A stretch of 46,510 nucleotides of DNA from JAWUWD01 sp034112085 (GCA_034112085.1 JAWUWD010000120.1:1-46510), one strand, 5' to 3'. Counted from the first letter of the stretch, positions 32,895 to 41,989 are shown. The notes: a model not told the origin generated them from the letters alone. A program made the numbers and translations.

Positions 32895-33797
32895 ATGAAA
32901 CTTACACAAATAACAGTTCTGGCTTTTCTAATAATTACTGGTTGCACGAGCCCTAACACCAACAATGTAAAGGAAATATCTGAAGAATCTGAAAAAACTA
33001 CAGAAGAAGAAACTAATGTGACTAAACTTTGGGAGACAGACACATTACTGACTACTTCAGAATCCGTACTGTATCACTCTTCCTTAGACCTACTGTTTGT
33101 TGCCTGTATCAATGGTGCACCAACGGGTAAAGATGGCAATGGCTTCATCGCTCAAGTAGACCTTGATGGTAACATTGTCAACGAGAAATGGGCAACAGGG
33201 CTAGATGCTCCGAAAGGAATGGGCGTGTATGGTGACCAGCTTTACGTGACTAATATTACACAGTTGGTAGAGATCGCTCTAGGATCTGGCGAAGTGACTA
33301 ATCGTTGGGAAGTTGAAGGGGCAGGATTCTTAAACGATATTACTGTTGACAAAGCTGGGACAGTATATTTCACAGATTCTAAAACCAATAAAATTCATTC
33401 ACTTAAAAATGGCGTAATTTCTACTTGGCTAGAAAGCACCGAAATAACTGGATTCAATGGACTTCTAGCTGAAGAAGGTGGGTTAATGCTCTCTTCAATG
33501 GGCAGTAGTAACTTTGCTAAAATAGATTGGAATACTAAAGCCATCGAAGTACTAACAGATAGTATTGGTGCAGGTGATGGAGTTGCAGCAGATGGAAATG
33601 AAAATTATATCGTCTCTAGTTGGGCAGGAGAGATCTTCCATATTGATGGAAATACTTGGGCGAAAACAAGTATCCTAAACACCCAATCAAAAGAAATCCA
33701 GTCAGCTGATATCACTTATATCCCAGGGAAGAACCTTTTGTTGGTTCCTACATTCTTCAGTAATTCAGTAGTGGCTTACCGTTTGGAAGTGAAATAA
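32895..33797 (+). CDS. SMP-30/gluconolactonase-like beta-propeller lipoprotein
   Basis: The 300-residue protein has a lipoprotein signal with lipobox FLIITGC (Cys near 16), a short acidic Ser/Thr/Glu linker, and a six-bladed propeller like SMP-30 or strictosidine-synthase-like proteins. Typical features are LDAPKGMGVYGDQLYVTN, GFLNDITVDKAGTVYFTDS and GDGVAADGNENYIVSSW, with blade spacing of about 40 residues. I start at the ATG at 32895 because the signal peptide begins there; an upstream in-frame ATG adds 15 residues that do not fit. It is probably attached to a membrane facing the periplasm. The substrate is unknown, and the usual metal-binding residues cannot be confirmed by eye. Confidence 0.82.
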   Translation: MKLTQITVLAFLIITGCTSPNTNNVKEISEESEKTTEEETNVTKLWETDTLLTTSESVLYHSSLDLLFVACINGAPTGKDGNGFIAQVDLDGNIVNEKWATGLDAPKGMGVYGDQLYVTNITQLVEIALGSGEVTNRWEVEGAGFLNDITVDKAGTVYFTDSKTNKIHSLKNGVISTWLESTEITGFNGLLAEEGGLMLSSMGSSNFAKIDWNTKAIEVLTDSIGAGDGVAADGNENYIVSSWAGEIFHIDGNTWAKTSILNTQSKEIQSADITYIPGKNLLLVPTFFSNSVVAYRLEVK

Positions 33798-33857
33798 AGA
33801 TCATTATCGTAAGTTGAGTAGTTGATAATTAAACTTAGTAAGTCATCTCATAGTGAC

Positions 33858-33896
33858 CTTTCCCATTGACAATCTTTCTAAATGTTAATGGGAAAG
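33858..33896 (+). terminator. Probable terminator after the propeller lipoprotein gene
   Basis: A 10-bp perfect stem (CTTTCCCATT / AATGGGAAAG) closes a 19-nt loop that can extend the stem by three more pairs. ATTTCTCTG follows, a moderate U-tract. Confidence 0.55.
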
Positions 33897-33940
33897 ATTT
33901 CTCTGTTTCTCTGCGAAATGACTTCAAAATGGAAACACAT

Positions 33941-33971
33941 ATAAGTCGTCAGGTCGAAAGACTTGACTTAT
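33941..33971 (-). terminator. Probable terminator after the oligoendopeptidase gene
   Basis: The stem has 6 outer pairs (ATAAGT / ACTTAT) and an inner CAGGTC-GAAA-GACTTG hairpin with a GNRA-type loop on the plus strand. It begins 5 nt after the pepF stop on the minus strand. No long U-tract follows, so its strength is uncertain. Confidence 0.45.
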
Positions 33972-33976
33972 CCACT

Positions 33977-35689
33977 CTATATCTTCTCCAATTCCTCCCG
34001 GACAAAAGTCATTAACTCTTTGATATACTCCCTACTAAAATCAAACTTGATATTAGCAGCAGCGTAGACTTCCGGAATACTTTTCTTGTAGCCTAATTTC
34101 AAGGCATCGAGATATCCTTGAAGTCCTTTCTTTGGATCTTCCTTATAGTTCTTCCAGACCGCAATCGCTCCCAATTGCGCCATACCATACTCTATATAAT
34201 AGAATGGAACTTCATATAGGTGCAGTTGCCTTTGCCATAAGTAATCCTTTTGTTCTTCTAGTCCTTCCCAGTTGGTAATAGTATCTGCGAATTGATCAAA
34301 AATCTGATTCCAAGACACTAAGCGTTCTTCTACTGTCTGGTTTGGGTTTTCGTAAATCCAGTGTTGAAATTTATCAATAGTCGCGACCCAAGGCAGCGTA
34401 TCTATAATCTGGAGTAAGTGTTCTTTCTTTGCACGTTTCAAGTCTTCCTCATTTTCAAAAAACAAGTGCCATTGATCCATTGAAATAAGTTCCATAGACA
34501 TAGAGGCCAACTCAGCAACTTCTGAAGGAGTGTTTTTGAAATCACCAAGCTCCAAATCCTTAGTTAGGAAAGAGTGTACAGCGTGACCACCTTCGTGCAT
34601 CAAAGTGACCATATCTCGCAAAGTAGAAGTTGCATTCATAAAGATGAAAGGCACTCCTATTTCACCTAATGGATAGTTATATCCTCCGGGAGACTTACCT
34701 TTTCGAGACACCAAGTCCAAGTGTCCCATTTCTTTCATAGTCGTAAGACACTCTCCTAAGTAAGGATCGATATTACTAAAGCATTCAATGGATTTCTCTA
34801 ATAAGTCTTCACCACCATTAAATGCTTTAAGGGCTAATGACCCATCTGCATCTACCGACTTATCCCATGGCATCAATGACTCAAGCCCTAGTCTTTTCTT
34901 TCTATCATTTGCACTATCATTGAGCAATGGAACCACTTCTTCTGCCACTGCCTCATGAAAATCAAAACAATCTTTTGGTGTATAATCAAACCTTCCCATC
35001 GCTGAGAACATATAATCTCTGAAATTTTCGAAGCCAGCATTCTTACCAACTTGATCACGCAATCCTATAAGTTCATTATAAAGATCATCGAAACTCACTT
35101 TATCTAGAAGTCTTCGATTTGAGATCAGGCGGTATACTTCTTCCCTTAGTTCTCTATCTGTCGACTGGAGTAATACACCAGCTTGTTGTAAAGTTAGTTC
35201 TTCACCCAAATGCTCAATTGACATAGCTCCTGACAATTGACCATATTTCTGGGAAGCTTGTTGTATTTCGGTCTTCAATGGCACATTTTCATCTCGATAG
35301 ATTTCCAAAGAAGTCTTGATATTGCGAATCATGATATCATATCCTTGTTCCTTTCCTAAAGAAGACAAGAACTCTGAAGCCATAGCCTTTTTATTAAGAT
35401 CATTGCTTACCGGTGAAATTTCTGGCTGAATCTCTGTGACAAACTGTGTGTAATGATTGACCAATTCTTCGTTAGAAGAATCGCAAGTCATCTTAATATA
35501 TCGCCATGCCATATCCTCAGAGATGATTGATTCCAATTCACTCATATCTTTGAACCAAGCTCGCAATGCTATCTCAGTATTGATTGTTCTATCCTGCAAT
35601 TCTTGAAAGTAAGGCTGTAAGGTTTCCCAAGTTGTCACCTTAAAATCTTCAGGAATAAACCTTCTTACTTTTCTTTTAATTACTGCCAT
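33977..35689 (-). CDS. pepF: M3-family oligoendopeptidase (PepF-like)
   Basis: The 570-residue cytoplasmic zinc endopeptidase has a helical N-terminal half and the M3 catalytic domain. The active site is LMHEGGHAVHSF (HExxH), with the third ligand Glu in the helix PSEVAELASMSMELISM about 25 residues later. The late YYIEYGMAQLGAIAVW motif is typical of the family. The start is the ATG at 35689 (MAVIKRKVRRFIPEDF), as in relatives; an in-frame start 36 nt upstream would lie inside the palindrome. It cleaves oligopeptides of about 7-20 residues. Its leader contains the end of a large palindrome 18 nt before the ATG. Confidence 0.93.
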   Translation of the reverse strand: MAVIKRKVRRFIPEDFKVTTWETLQPYFQELQDRTINTEIALRAWFKDMSELESIISEDMAWRYIKMTCDSSNEELVNHYTQFVTEIQPEISPVSNDLNKKAMASEFLSSLGKEQGYDIMIRNIKTSLEIYRDENVPLKTEIQQASQKYGQLSGAMSIEHLGEELTLQQAGVLLQSTDRELREEVYRLISNRRLLDKVSFDDLYNELIGLRDQVGKNAGFENFRDYMFSAMGRFDYTPKDCFDFHEAVAEEVVPLLNDSANDRKKRLGLESLMPWDKSVDADGSLALKAFNGGEDLLEKSIECFSNIDPYLGECLTTMKEMGHLDLVSRKGKSPGGYNYPLGEIGVPFIFMNATSTLRDMVTLMHEGGHAVHSFLTKDLELGDFKNTPSEVAELASMSMELISMDQWHLFFENEEDLKRAKKEHLLQIIDTLPWVATIDKFQHWIYENPNQTVEERLVSWNQIFDQFADTITNWEGLEEQKDYLWQRQLHLYEVPFYYIEYGMAQLGAIAVWKNYKEDPKKGLQGYLDALKLGYKKSIPEVYAAANIKFDFSREYIKELMTFVREELEKI

Positions 35690-35706
35690 TTTATCTATTT
35701 TTTTTC

Positions 35707-35773
35707 GATTTAAGAATAAAGACACAAGATTTAAGACTCGTTGAAGTCTATCTTGTGTCTTTATTCTTAAATC
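35707..35773. repeat. 24-bp perfect palindrome with alternative pairing
   Basis: Arms at 35707-35730 and 35750-35773 are perfectly complementary. The 19-nt spacer itself contains AGACT/AGTCT, so one long hairpin of about 29 bp can form. A second, exclusive pairing joins ACAAGATTTAAGA (35724-35736) to TCTTAAATCTTGT (35765-35777). The unit GATTTAAGA is repeated directly 21 nt apart. It lies between the PaaE-like reductase gene and pepF, and may be a terminator for the first, a leader control for the second, or a dispersed palindromic repeat. Confidence 0.85.
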
Positions 35774-35785
35774 TTGTTTCTTGAT

Positions 35786-36886
35786 TTATCCAATCTCAAT
35801 CACCACATTATCAGTCAACGGGTGTCCAACGCATGTTAGTACATAACCATCATTGATCTCTGCTTCAGAAAGCCCTTCTTCTTCGTCAAGCTTAACTTCT
35901 CCAGAGGTACATCTCCCTCGACAAGCCGTACATAGTCCACTTTGACATGAATAAGGCAAATCTATATCAGCATCTAGAGCAGCCTCTAAAATTGTTGTAT
36001 CAGCTGCAACAGAGATCTTATGTTCTTCATCATCATATATGATGGTAACTTCTCTTTCTTGAAGTTCATCAGAAGATGCGCTATCATCAGACTTATTAAT
36101 AGTCCCTTGTACAAAGCTCTCTTTGAAAACTATCTCGTTTGGAATATTTTTCTCTTTAAGCAATGTCTCAACATTGTTCATCATCCCTTCTGGCCCACAC
36201 ATCAAATAGGTAGTCTTATCCCAGCTTGGAATACGCTCGAATAAACTTGTTAACATATCGTGGTTGAGTAGCCCAGAATATCCCTGCCAGTTCATAGGCG
36301 CATCATCCAATATATGTATCACATGAAGTCTACCTTGATCAACAGTCTCCATCTTTGACAATTCTTCTTTAAAGATGATGGAATCGATATTTCTATTGGC
36401 GTAAATCAAAGAAACAATACTATTTGGTTCTTGTGAAAGAGTCGATTTGACAATCGACATCATCGGTGTGATCCCACTACCTCCAGCAAACAATATCAAA
36501 TGGCGTTTATTCTCTGAAGAATAGTCGGTAGTAAACACACCCATTGGCTCCATGACCTTTACTTGGTCACCAGCCTTAACATTATCGGGTAGATAATTCG
36601 ACATCAATCCACCCTCCACTCGTTTGATACTTACCGCCAACACATCATCAGTGAAAGGTGACGAACTTAAAGAGTATGCTCTTCTAACTTCTTTCCCCTC
36701 AATCGGAACAATCAGTGTAAGAAACTGTCCAGACTTATAATTTATCTTGTTCTCAGGTTGTGAAAATACTATAGTGATCGCATCAGCGGTCTCTTGAACA
36801 ATCTCTTTTATAGTCAAGTTAAAGTATCTATCTCCAACATCTGCTTTATCGTCTTTCTTTCCTTTTTTAAAAAAATTGAATGCCAT
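35786..36886 (-). CDS. PaaE-like FAD/2Fe-2S NAD(P)H oxidoreductase
   Basis: The 366-residue electron-transfer flavoprotein has three domains. The FAD-binding barrel (about 20-120) has VRRAYSLSSSP and GLMSNYLPD. The NAD(P)-binding domain (about 125-250) has FAGGSGITPMMSIV and TYLMCGPEGMM. The plant-type ferredoxin (about 270-366) has the cluster ligands CQSGLCTACRGRC and a distal Cys in YVLTCVGHP. The layout is that of PaaE/PaaK, the reductase of phenylacetyl-CoA epoxygenase, but no other paa gene is nearby, so it may serve another oxygenase or desaturase. It starts 6 nt after the DUF5916 gene stop, probably in the same transcript. Confidence 0.9.
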   Translation of the reverse strand: MAFNFFKKGKKDDKADVGDRYFNLTIKEIVQETADAITIVFSQPENKINYKSGQFLTLIVPIEGKEVRRAYSLSSSPFTDDVLAVSIKRVEGGLMSNYLPDNVKAGDQVKVMEPMGVFTTDYSSENKRHLILFAGGSGITPMMSIVKSTLSQEPNSIVSLIYANRNIDSIIFKEELSKMETVDQGRLHVIHILDDAPMNWQGYSGLLNHDMLTSLFERIPSWDKTTYLMCGPEGMMNNVETLLKEKNIPNEIVFKESFVQGTINKSDDSASSDELQEREVTIIYDDEEHKISVAADTTILEAALDADIDLPYSCQSGLCTACRGRCTSGEVKLDEEEGLSEAEINDGYVLTCVGHPLTDNVVIEIG

Positions 36887-36892
36887 ACTTCT

Positions 36893-39172
36893 CTAAATGT
36901 TTAACCAATAATTAATTTTAAGAACAAGTGCTCGGTTCTTAATACCGAAGCTTCCCGGCAGATAGTTATCAGTGTAGACTATGAATAAGTCTGATGCCGG
37001 TTTGTATCTCCACTGGAACCTAGCATTTACATTGATATTATCTGCTTGTTCATTATATTGAACAAATGTAGTTAAGAAAAGTTCTTTTGTGAAAGTAAAA
37101 TCGATTCTTGGTCCGATCAACCAAAATTTAGCACTGCTATATGGAGATGGCAATTCGATATCGTTGTAATCTACCCTTAACCCAACACCTCCGTATGGCT
37201 GATATCTATAGGTCAATAATCCGTTAAAATTTGTTCTATTCCCGTTATAGAATCCTCCAATTCTTGCTCCCCCTTCCAGAGAAAACCTTTTCCTTGTATC
37301 AGTGTTAAATCTAACAGCTGTTGTATTCCACGTAAATGATTGTCCTTCCAACAATTCTACTCCATCATCAGATCTTGTGGGATCAAAGTCTCTACGTAGC
37401 ACTTCACTTCTTCGTTCAGTTTCTACCCTAATCCTCATTGTGTTAAGGAATTGTATGGTATACTCTAACTTAACGCTGTAATCTGTCCTCTCATTATTCA
37501 TATTCGTGACATAGCGTAAATCGACCGCAGGACCATGATTATTAATGATTCCAGATTTTGGATAAAAGAAAAAATCATTGCTGCTTCCGAATTCTTTAAC
37601 ATCCTTCCTTCGGATGAAACCCACTTCTGCGTTGTAGTCTTCAGTTACGGCCACCGCAAAGAGTCGAGCTTGCACGTTTCGGTTGGTGAATCCAATAAAT
37701 GCACCCGTTGCAAACTCACCGCTTCTATTATTCGGAGACACTGATCTATGATGGAAGGAATTGCTGTTCCATTTATTATTTGGAGATCTGAAGTTGAAAT
37801 CCATACCATATACAGTATTGTAGTCATTCAGGTACAGTTCTGACTGATCATCATCTGGATCCTGATTTTTGAACAATGATTCGTTATAAAGCAATTTGGT
37901 ACTATCACTCAAATCTATCCCAAGACTGTTCTTATTTACGACCATAAAACCAATATTAGAAGAAGTAAATACTTGTCGCTGAACTGTTGCCATCGTATAG
38001 ACTTGCTGAGGCAGGGCCAACTCTTCTGTCTCTTTTGTCATCATATTGAGTAGGCCTACTCTCCAATCTTGACCGATTTTACCACTTAGTCTTGCTCCAT
38101 ACTGGATTGGAACTTGTCCGCTTAAGCTTTCTTCTTCGCCATCAAGCAACACATCGTTGCTTGTGATCCCAATTCGTCTCGAAAAGAATGGTCTGGAGCT
38201 TCTGAAACCATTTGATCCAAATAGGTCATTGTTCTCTAAAAAGAACTGTCTACGTTCTGGGAAAAATAATTCAAAACGATTGAGATTAGTGACTTGTTGA
38301 TCAACTTCTACTTGAGAAAAATCAGGATTGAATGTTAAGTCCAGATTGAGTGAGGAACTCAGCCCTATCTTCGCGTCAAATCCTGCCCCAGATGTATATT
38401 CAACAGGCTCACCATCTTCATGATTTTTGCTTACACTACCTGCCAAAAATGGGATAATGGAGATATTGACCCCGGCCTTGGGCAGATCATCCTGAAAGTT
38501 AATTCTTCCAGCAAAGGCTAGCGATGGTCTATTGCCTTGAGGAATAGGTGCCCACGCAGATCTCTCATTATTCTTCAAATCAAGGCGCAAGAACATCATA
38601 TTCCAAATTTTGCTTTCTGGATTATACCTTATAGTTTTGAAAGGGATTTTAAACTCAAAAGACCAATATGAACCCGAATCATGAACAGCCGACTCCCACT
38701 TATTATCCCAATCGGCAGCTACATCACGTGCATTGGTTATGAGTCCCTCTCTTTGAACCCCAACTGGAGTTATACCAAATGTAAACCCATTCGTGAAATC
38801 GTTAAAAGGATCGAAGTATATTCCAATATTCTCATTGAGTGGCCAATTAAAATCCCTTCGCAATGACTGCATTATGTGTTCTTTGTCTGAATTTTCATAA
38901 CACTTTCCTCCAACATAAAGGAATTCATCATCGAACGTAACACTCACTTCTGATTGAGAAGTAGCTTTGAGAGAATCAGTGGGGAAATTTTGAATAAAGT
39001 CAGCTGCTTTTTCTGCATTAGCCCAAGTTTCTTCGTCTAACCTTCCATCAATTTTCAACTTCTCAGAAGTCTTATGAACTGATAATTGATAATCTTCAAC
39101 ATTCATTTGGGCATTGGCCGTGCAAGTCCAGAATAATCCTGCAAAAAGAAATATAAATCGAGCTCTATTCAT
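36893..39172 (-). CDS. DUF5916 outer-membrane protein with N-terminal CBM9-like domain
   Basis: The 759-residue protein has a signal peptide (core about 4-18, cleavage after NAQ). Residues about 25-210 form the CBM9/DOMON-like sugar-binding fold with KIDGRLDEETWANAEKA and VTFDDEFLYVGGKCYEN. The rest is the DUF5916 domain, a large beta-rich part that ends in barrel strands, with LDLTFNPDFSQVEVDQQVTNLNRFELFFPERRQFFLE as its hallmark region. The last residues, LVLKINYWLNI, fit an outer-membrane insertion signal. The function is unknown; it is common in Cytophagia and Flavobacteria. The start is the ATG at 39172 where the signal begins. A TAGATTTG element (39197-39190) lies upstream. Confidence 0.92.
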   Translation of the reverse strand: MNRARFIFLFAGLFWTCTANAQMNVEDYQLSVHKTSEKLKIDGRLDEETWANAEKAADFIQNFPTDSLKATSQSEVSVTFDDEFLYVGGKCYENSDKEHIMQSLRRDFNWPLNENIGIYFDPFNDFTNGFTFGITPVGVQREGLITNARDVAADWDNKWESAVHDSGSYWSFEFKIPFKTIRYNPESKIWNMMFLRLDLKNNERSAWAPIPQGNRPSLAFAGRINFQDDLPKAGVNISIIPFLAGSVSKNHEDGEPVEYTSGAGFDAKIGLSSSLNLDLTFNPDFSQVEVDQQVTNLNRFELFFPERRQFFLENNDLFGSNGFRSSRPFFSRRIGITSNDVLLDGEEESLSGQVPIQYGARLSGKIGQDWRVGLLNMMTKETEELALPQQVYTMATVQRQVFTSSNIGFMVVNKNSLGIDLSDSTKLLYNESLFKNQDPDDDQSELYLNDYNTVYGMDFNFRSPNNKWNSNSFHHRSVSPNNRSGEFATGAFIGFTNRNVQARLFAVAVTEDYNAEVGFIRRKDVKEFGSSNDFFFYPKSGIINNHGPAVDLRYVTNMNNERTDYSVKLEYTIQFLNTMRIRVETERRSEVLRRDFDPTRSDDGVELLEGQSFTWNTTAVRFNTDTRKRFSLEGGARIGGFYNGNRTNFNGLLTYRYQPYGGVGLRVDYNDIELPSPYSSAKFWLIGPRIDFTFTKELFLTTFVQYNEQADNINVNARFQWRYKPASDLFIVYTDNYLPGSFGIKNRALVLKINYWLNI

Positions 39173-39189
39173 GATTGATTTTAAAAATT

Positions 39190-39197
39190 CAAATCTA
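39190..39197 (-). promoter_or_regulatory. -7 promoter element of the DUF5916 gene
   Basis: On the minus strand this reads TAGATTTG, an exact TAnnTTTG match 18 nt before the ATG at 39172. No clear -33 TTTG is seen at the right distance. It supports the start at 39172, because longer open frames cross the promoter. Confidence 0.45.
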
Positions 39198-39261
39198 TTC
39201 AATTTCAATAAACTCTCCATATTAATTTACACCAATGGCATCATCAATACTCATTATTACC

Positions 39262-39269
39262 TACTTTTG
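39262..39269 (+). promoter_or_regulatory. -7 promoter element of purB
   Basis: TACTTTTG matches TAnnTTTG and ends 20 nt before the purB ATG. No good -33 element is visible. The leader would be about 14 nt. Confidence 0.45.
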
Positions 39270-39289
39270 CCCTTTCTAAAATCAAAAAC

Positions 39290-40633
39290 ATGAAATTAAA
39301 TACCCTGACAGCTATTTCTCCAATTGATGGAAGATACAATAGACATACCGATCAACTCTCCACCTATTTTTCAGAATTTGGATTGATCAAGTATCGTGTT
39401 AGAGTTGAGATCGAATATTTCATTGCGTTATGCGAATTACCACTTCCACAATTGGCCAATTTTGACACATCTCTTTTCACTTCACTGAGAGAGATCTATG
39501 AAAATATTTCAGAGGATGATGCTTTGAGTATTAAAGAAATAGAGAAAACAACTAACCATGACGTGAAAGCTGTTGAATACTTTCTCAAAAATAAATTTGA
39601 CCAATTAAACATAAGCGAATACAAAGAATTCATCCATTTCGGATTGACTTCACAAGACATCAATAATACCTCTATACCACTTTCTCTCAAGGAAGCCTCT
39701 GATGACATCTTAATGCCAATGATCGATAATATTAAAGTAAATATCGAGACCTTAAGTAAAGATTGGGATCATATCCCTATGTTAGCTAAGACTCATGGCC
39801 AACCTGCATCTCCTACCAGATTGGGGAAAGAGTTTAGGGTGTTTTCTCAACGGATTACTGAACAAGTGACTTTGCTGAAACAAGTGCCATTTGCAGCAAA
39901 ATTTGGTGGCGCTACTGGAAACTTCAATGCGCATCACGTTGCCTATCCAAATACTGACTGGGTTGATTTTGGGAACAAGTTTGTAAATAACTATTTGGGG
40001 CTAGTCCGCAGTCATCCAACCACTCAGATAGAACACTATGATCATCTTGCGGCCTACTTTGACAACATCAAACGCATTAATACGATTTTGATTGATATGA
40101 GCCGTGATATCTGGCAATATGTCTCCATGGGTTATTTCAAGCAAAAGATCAAAGCCGGAGAAGTAGGTTCTTCAGCAATGCCGCATAAAGTCAACCCTAT
40201 TGATTTTGAAAATGCCGAGGGTAATTTAGGAATGGCCAATGCAATCTTCGAACACTTATCAGCCAAACTTCCTATTTCAAGACTACAAAGAGACCTTACT
40301 GACTCTACTGTTTTAAGAAATATTGGTGTGCCTATCGGGCACACATTGATTGCACTCAAGTCTCTTGAAAAAGGATTGGGGAAACTCGAGCTAAATCCAG
40401 CAGCTATTCGCGCTGATTTAGAAGATAACTGGGCAGTCGTTGCCGAAGCTATTCAGACAATTTTGAGAAGAGAAGCCTACCCAAATCCTTATGAGGCTCT
40501 CAAAGAGTTGACTCGGAAAAATGAAAAAATGACCGCTGAAAGTATTTCCACCTTCATTGATTCATTGGACATAAGCACCGAGTTGAAAGCAGAATTGAAA
40601 GTTATAACTCCGTTCAATTACACAGGCGTTTAG
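39290..40633 (+). CDS. purB: Adenylosuccinate lyase
   Basis: The 447-residue fumarase/aspartase-superfamily enzyme acts twice in purine synthesis, splitting fumarate from SAICAR and from adenylosuccinate. Motifs include SPIDGRY near the start, EKTTNHDVKAVEYFL, FGLTSQDINNT (conserved Ser/His region), MLAKTHGQPASPT (catalytic His) and the signature GSSAMPHKVNPIDFENAEGN. Length and order match the long PurB type found in E. coli and Bacteroidota. It is monocistronic, with a divergent DUF5916 gene upstream. Confidence 0.97.
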   Translation: MKLNTLTAISPIDGRYNRHTDQLSTYFSEFGLIKYRVRVEIEYFIALCELPLPQLANFDTSLFTSLREIYENISEDDALSIKEIEKTTNHDVKAVEYFLKNKFDQLNISEYKEFIHFGLTSQDINNTSIPLSLKEASDDILMPMIDNIKVNIETLSKDWDHIPMLAKTHGQPASPTRLGKEFRVFSQRITEQVTLLKQVPFAAKFGGATGNFNAHHVAYPNTDWVDFGNKFVNNYLGLVRSHPTTQIEHYDHLAAYFDNIKRINTILIDMSRDIWQYVSMGYFKQKIKAGEVGSSAMPHKVNPIDFENAEGNLGMANAIFEHLSAKLPISRLQRDLTDSTVLRNIGVPIGHTLIALKSLEKGLGKLELNPAAIRADLEDNWAVVAEAIQTILRREAYPNPYEALKELTRKNEKMTAESISTFIDSLDISTELKAELKVITPFNYTGV

Positions 40634-40647
40634 AGACTTGAATTTCC

Positions 40648-40664
40648 AGTACTTTAGGAGTACT
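40648..40664 (+). terminator. Possible weak terminator after purB
   Basis: AGTACT-TTAGG-AGTACT can form a 6-bp stem starting 14 nt after the purB stop, followed by CTATCTTTCCTT. The stem is short and AT-balanced, so this is only a candidate. Confidence 0.25.
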
Positions 40665-40796
40665 CTATCTTTCCTTATTAATTTATAATTAAGAAGAAAC
40701 ACCAGGTTGAATAAACTTGAAATGTGCACTTATTAACTATTTATTAACAGTCATAATAAATTAGGTCGCGTTAGTGTGATCAAAAACAAATTAACT

Positions 40797-41270
40797 ATGG
40801 CAAGAGTATTAAAAATTGGAGTATTGTTCCTTCTATCAATCACTTTGAACACAATAGAGACTAACGCTCAAGAGGCAACAAAAGAACATAAAGATTCACT
40901 CAAAAGCTTTGTTGAAGAATACTACAGATTGAATATCGCGGTATTTCAAGCTAACTCTACAATCGAAGACATCGACACTATTTTCAGCATGTTCACTGAT
41001 GATTTCATATATATTCATCCTAAATATGGTGGCGTTTATTCGAGAGAAAATCTGCAAAATGGTTATGTCCGAAATCAGAAAAACGGAGGTTATAATGGGA
41101 GTATTGTCGACATAAAAATTATCAATATGATCATAGGTCTAAATGCCGTTGTTGTTGAAAAGAGATTTATTAAGAAAACAAAAGATGGAATACCAGAGAA
41201 AGGCGATTCAGAAATGACTTTATTCGAATTCGAAGCTGGCAAGATTTTCAAAATATTTGAATATTGGTAG
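40797..41270 (+). CDS. Exported SnoaL/DUF4440-like (NTF2-fold) protein
   Basis: The 157-residue protein has a signal peptide (core about 8-21, cleavage after TNAQ). The single domain has the NTF2-like pattern of DUF4440/SnoaL proteins: a helix SLKSFVEEYYRLN, then FTDDFIYIHPKYGGVYSRENL, and beta strands ending EAGKIFKIFEYW. Such proteins bind small ligands or catalyse simple reactions; the substrate is unknown. I start at the ATG at 40797; a GTG 21 nt upstream is in frame but gives an odd N-terminus. Confidence 0.75.
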   Translation: MARVLKIGVLFLLSITLNTIETNAQEATKEHKDSLKSFVEEYYRLNIAVFQANSTIEDIDTIFSMFTDDFIYIHPKYGGVYSRENLQNGYVRNQKNGGYNGSIVDIKIINMIIGLNAVVVEKRFIKKTKDGIPEKGDSEMTLFEFEAGKIFKIFEYW

Positions 41271-41394
41271 AATTTTAATTGAAAACCTCATATCCCTTAT
41301 TTTATAGATCATATTATTACGAGATTAACAAATACATTACATTGATTAGTAATTGCTTTCAGAATTGTGCACATTAAAACAACTATTAGTCACT

Positions 41395-41520
41395 ATGAAG
41401 AAAATTATATTGGTTTTAATCTTGGCAGCTTCGGTCCTAGCTGTGTCATGTACTTCAAAGGCTCATTGTAAGACTGGAAAACAGCGGAATAAGCACTATA
41501 ACACCTTACAATACAAGTAA
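41395..41520 (+). CDS. Very small lipoprotein (41 aa)
   Basis: The frame from the ATG at 41395 to the TAA at 41520 encodes a classic lipoprotein signal: Lys-Lys, a hydrophobic core and lipobox VLAVSC (Cys near 19). A 23-residue mature part follows, basic and containing another Cys (KAHCKTGKQRNKHYN). The signal is too good for chance. I do not recognise the mature part. It follows the SnoaL-like gene by 124 nt and faces the small secreted-protein gene on the minus strand. Confidence 0.65.
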   Translation: MKKIILVLILAASVLAVSCTSKAHCKTGKQRNKHYNTLQYK

Positions 41521-41536
41521 GAAGGAGTTATTGGCC

Positions 41537-41953
41537 TTAGCCTATATGATCACCCGTCAACCTTCGGCATTCCTTGCGTTTGCGCTTTAGTTTTATTTTC
41601 CAGAATGGTCCATTTCTGAAAAATATTGTTGTTTTCGCTCCGAAATTATTTATTAACCTGCCAAACTCATGTCGGTTTCCTGGTTGTCCCTTGAGCTGAA
41701 CCACGTACTCAAATCCCATTCCGTGAGTAACTTCATTCATACAAGCATTACCAATGAGTAAGTCCTTACTGTCGTTTTTGATCCAATGTACGAGCCTTCT
41801 ATTTTGATGATCTTTAGGATTGTGTGTATTTCTTGGGTTATGACTAGTATTCCCTGTAGTACCAACTCCACCTTGAGCGTGAGTTTCAACACGGAAAGTC
41901 ACCAAAAAGTAGATAGAGATAACTAATGCAAGCTTAATAAATCTCATTTTCAT
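41537..41953 (-). CDS. Small secreted hypothetical protein
   Basis: The 138-residue protein has a signal peptide (core about 5-19, likely cleavage after THAQ). A Gly/Asn/His/Pro-rich low-complexity stretch follows (GGVGTTGNTSHNPRNTHNP), then a compact basic domain with two Cys (GNACMNEVTHGMGFEYVVQL, KECRRL). I do not recognise it. I place the start at the ATG at 41953, where the signal begins; an in-frame ATG 30 nt earlier and another 6 nt later are possible. It follows aroE by about 36 nt and may share its transcript. Confidence 0.65.
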   Translation of the reverse strand: MKMRFIKLALVISIYFLVTFRVETHAQGGVGTTGNTSHNPRNTHNPKDHQNRRLVHWIKNDSKDLLIGNACMNEVTHGMGFEYVVQLKGQPGNRHEFGRLINNFGAKTTIFFRNGPFWKIKLKRKRKECRRLTGDHIG

Positions 41954-41989
41954 TATTTCACTACAGTTAATATTTGTCAACATAACAAT

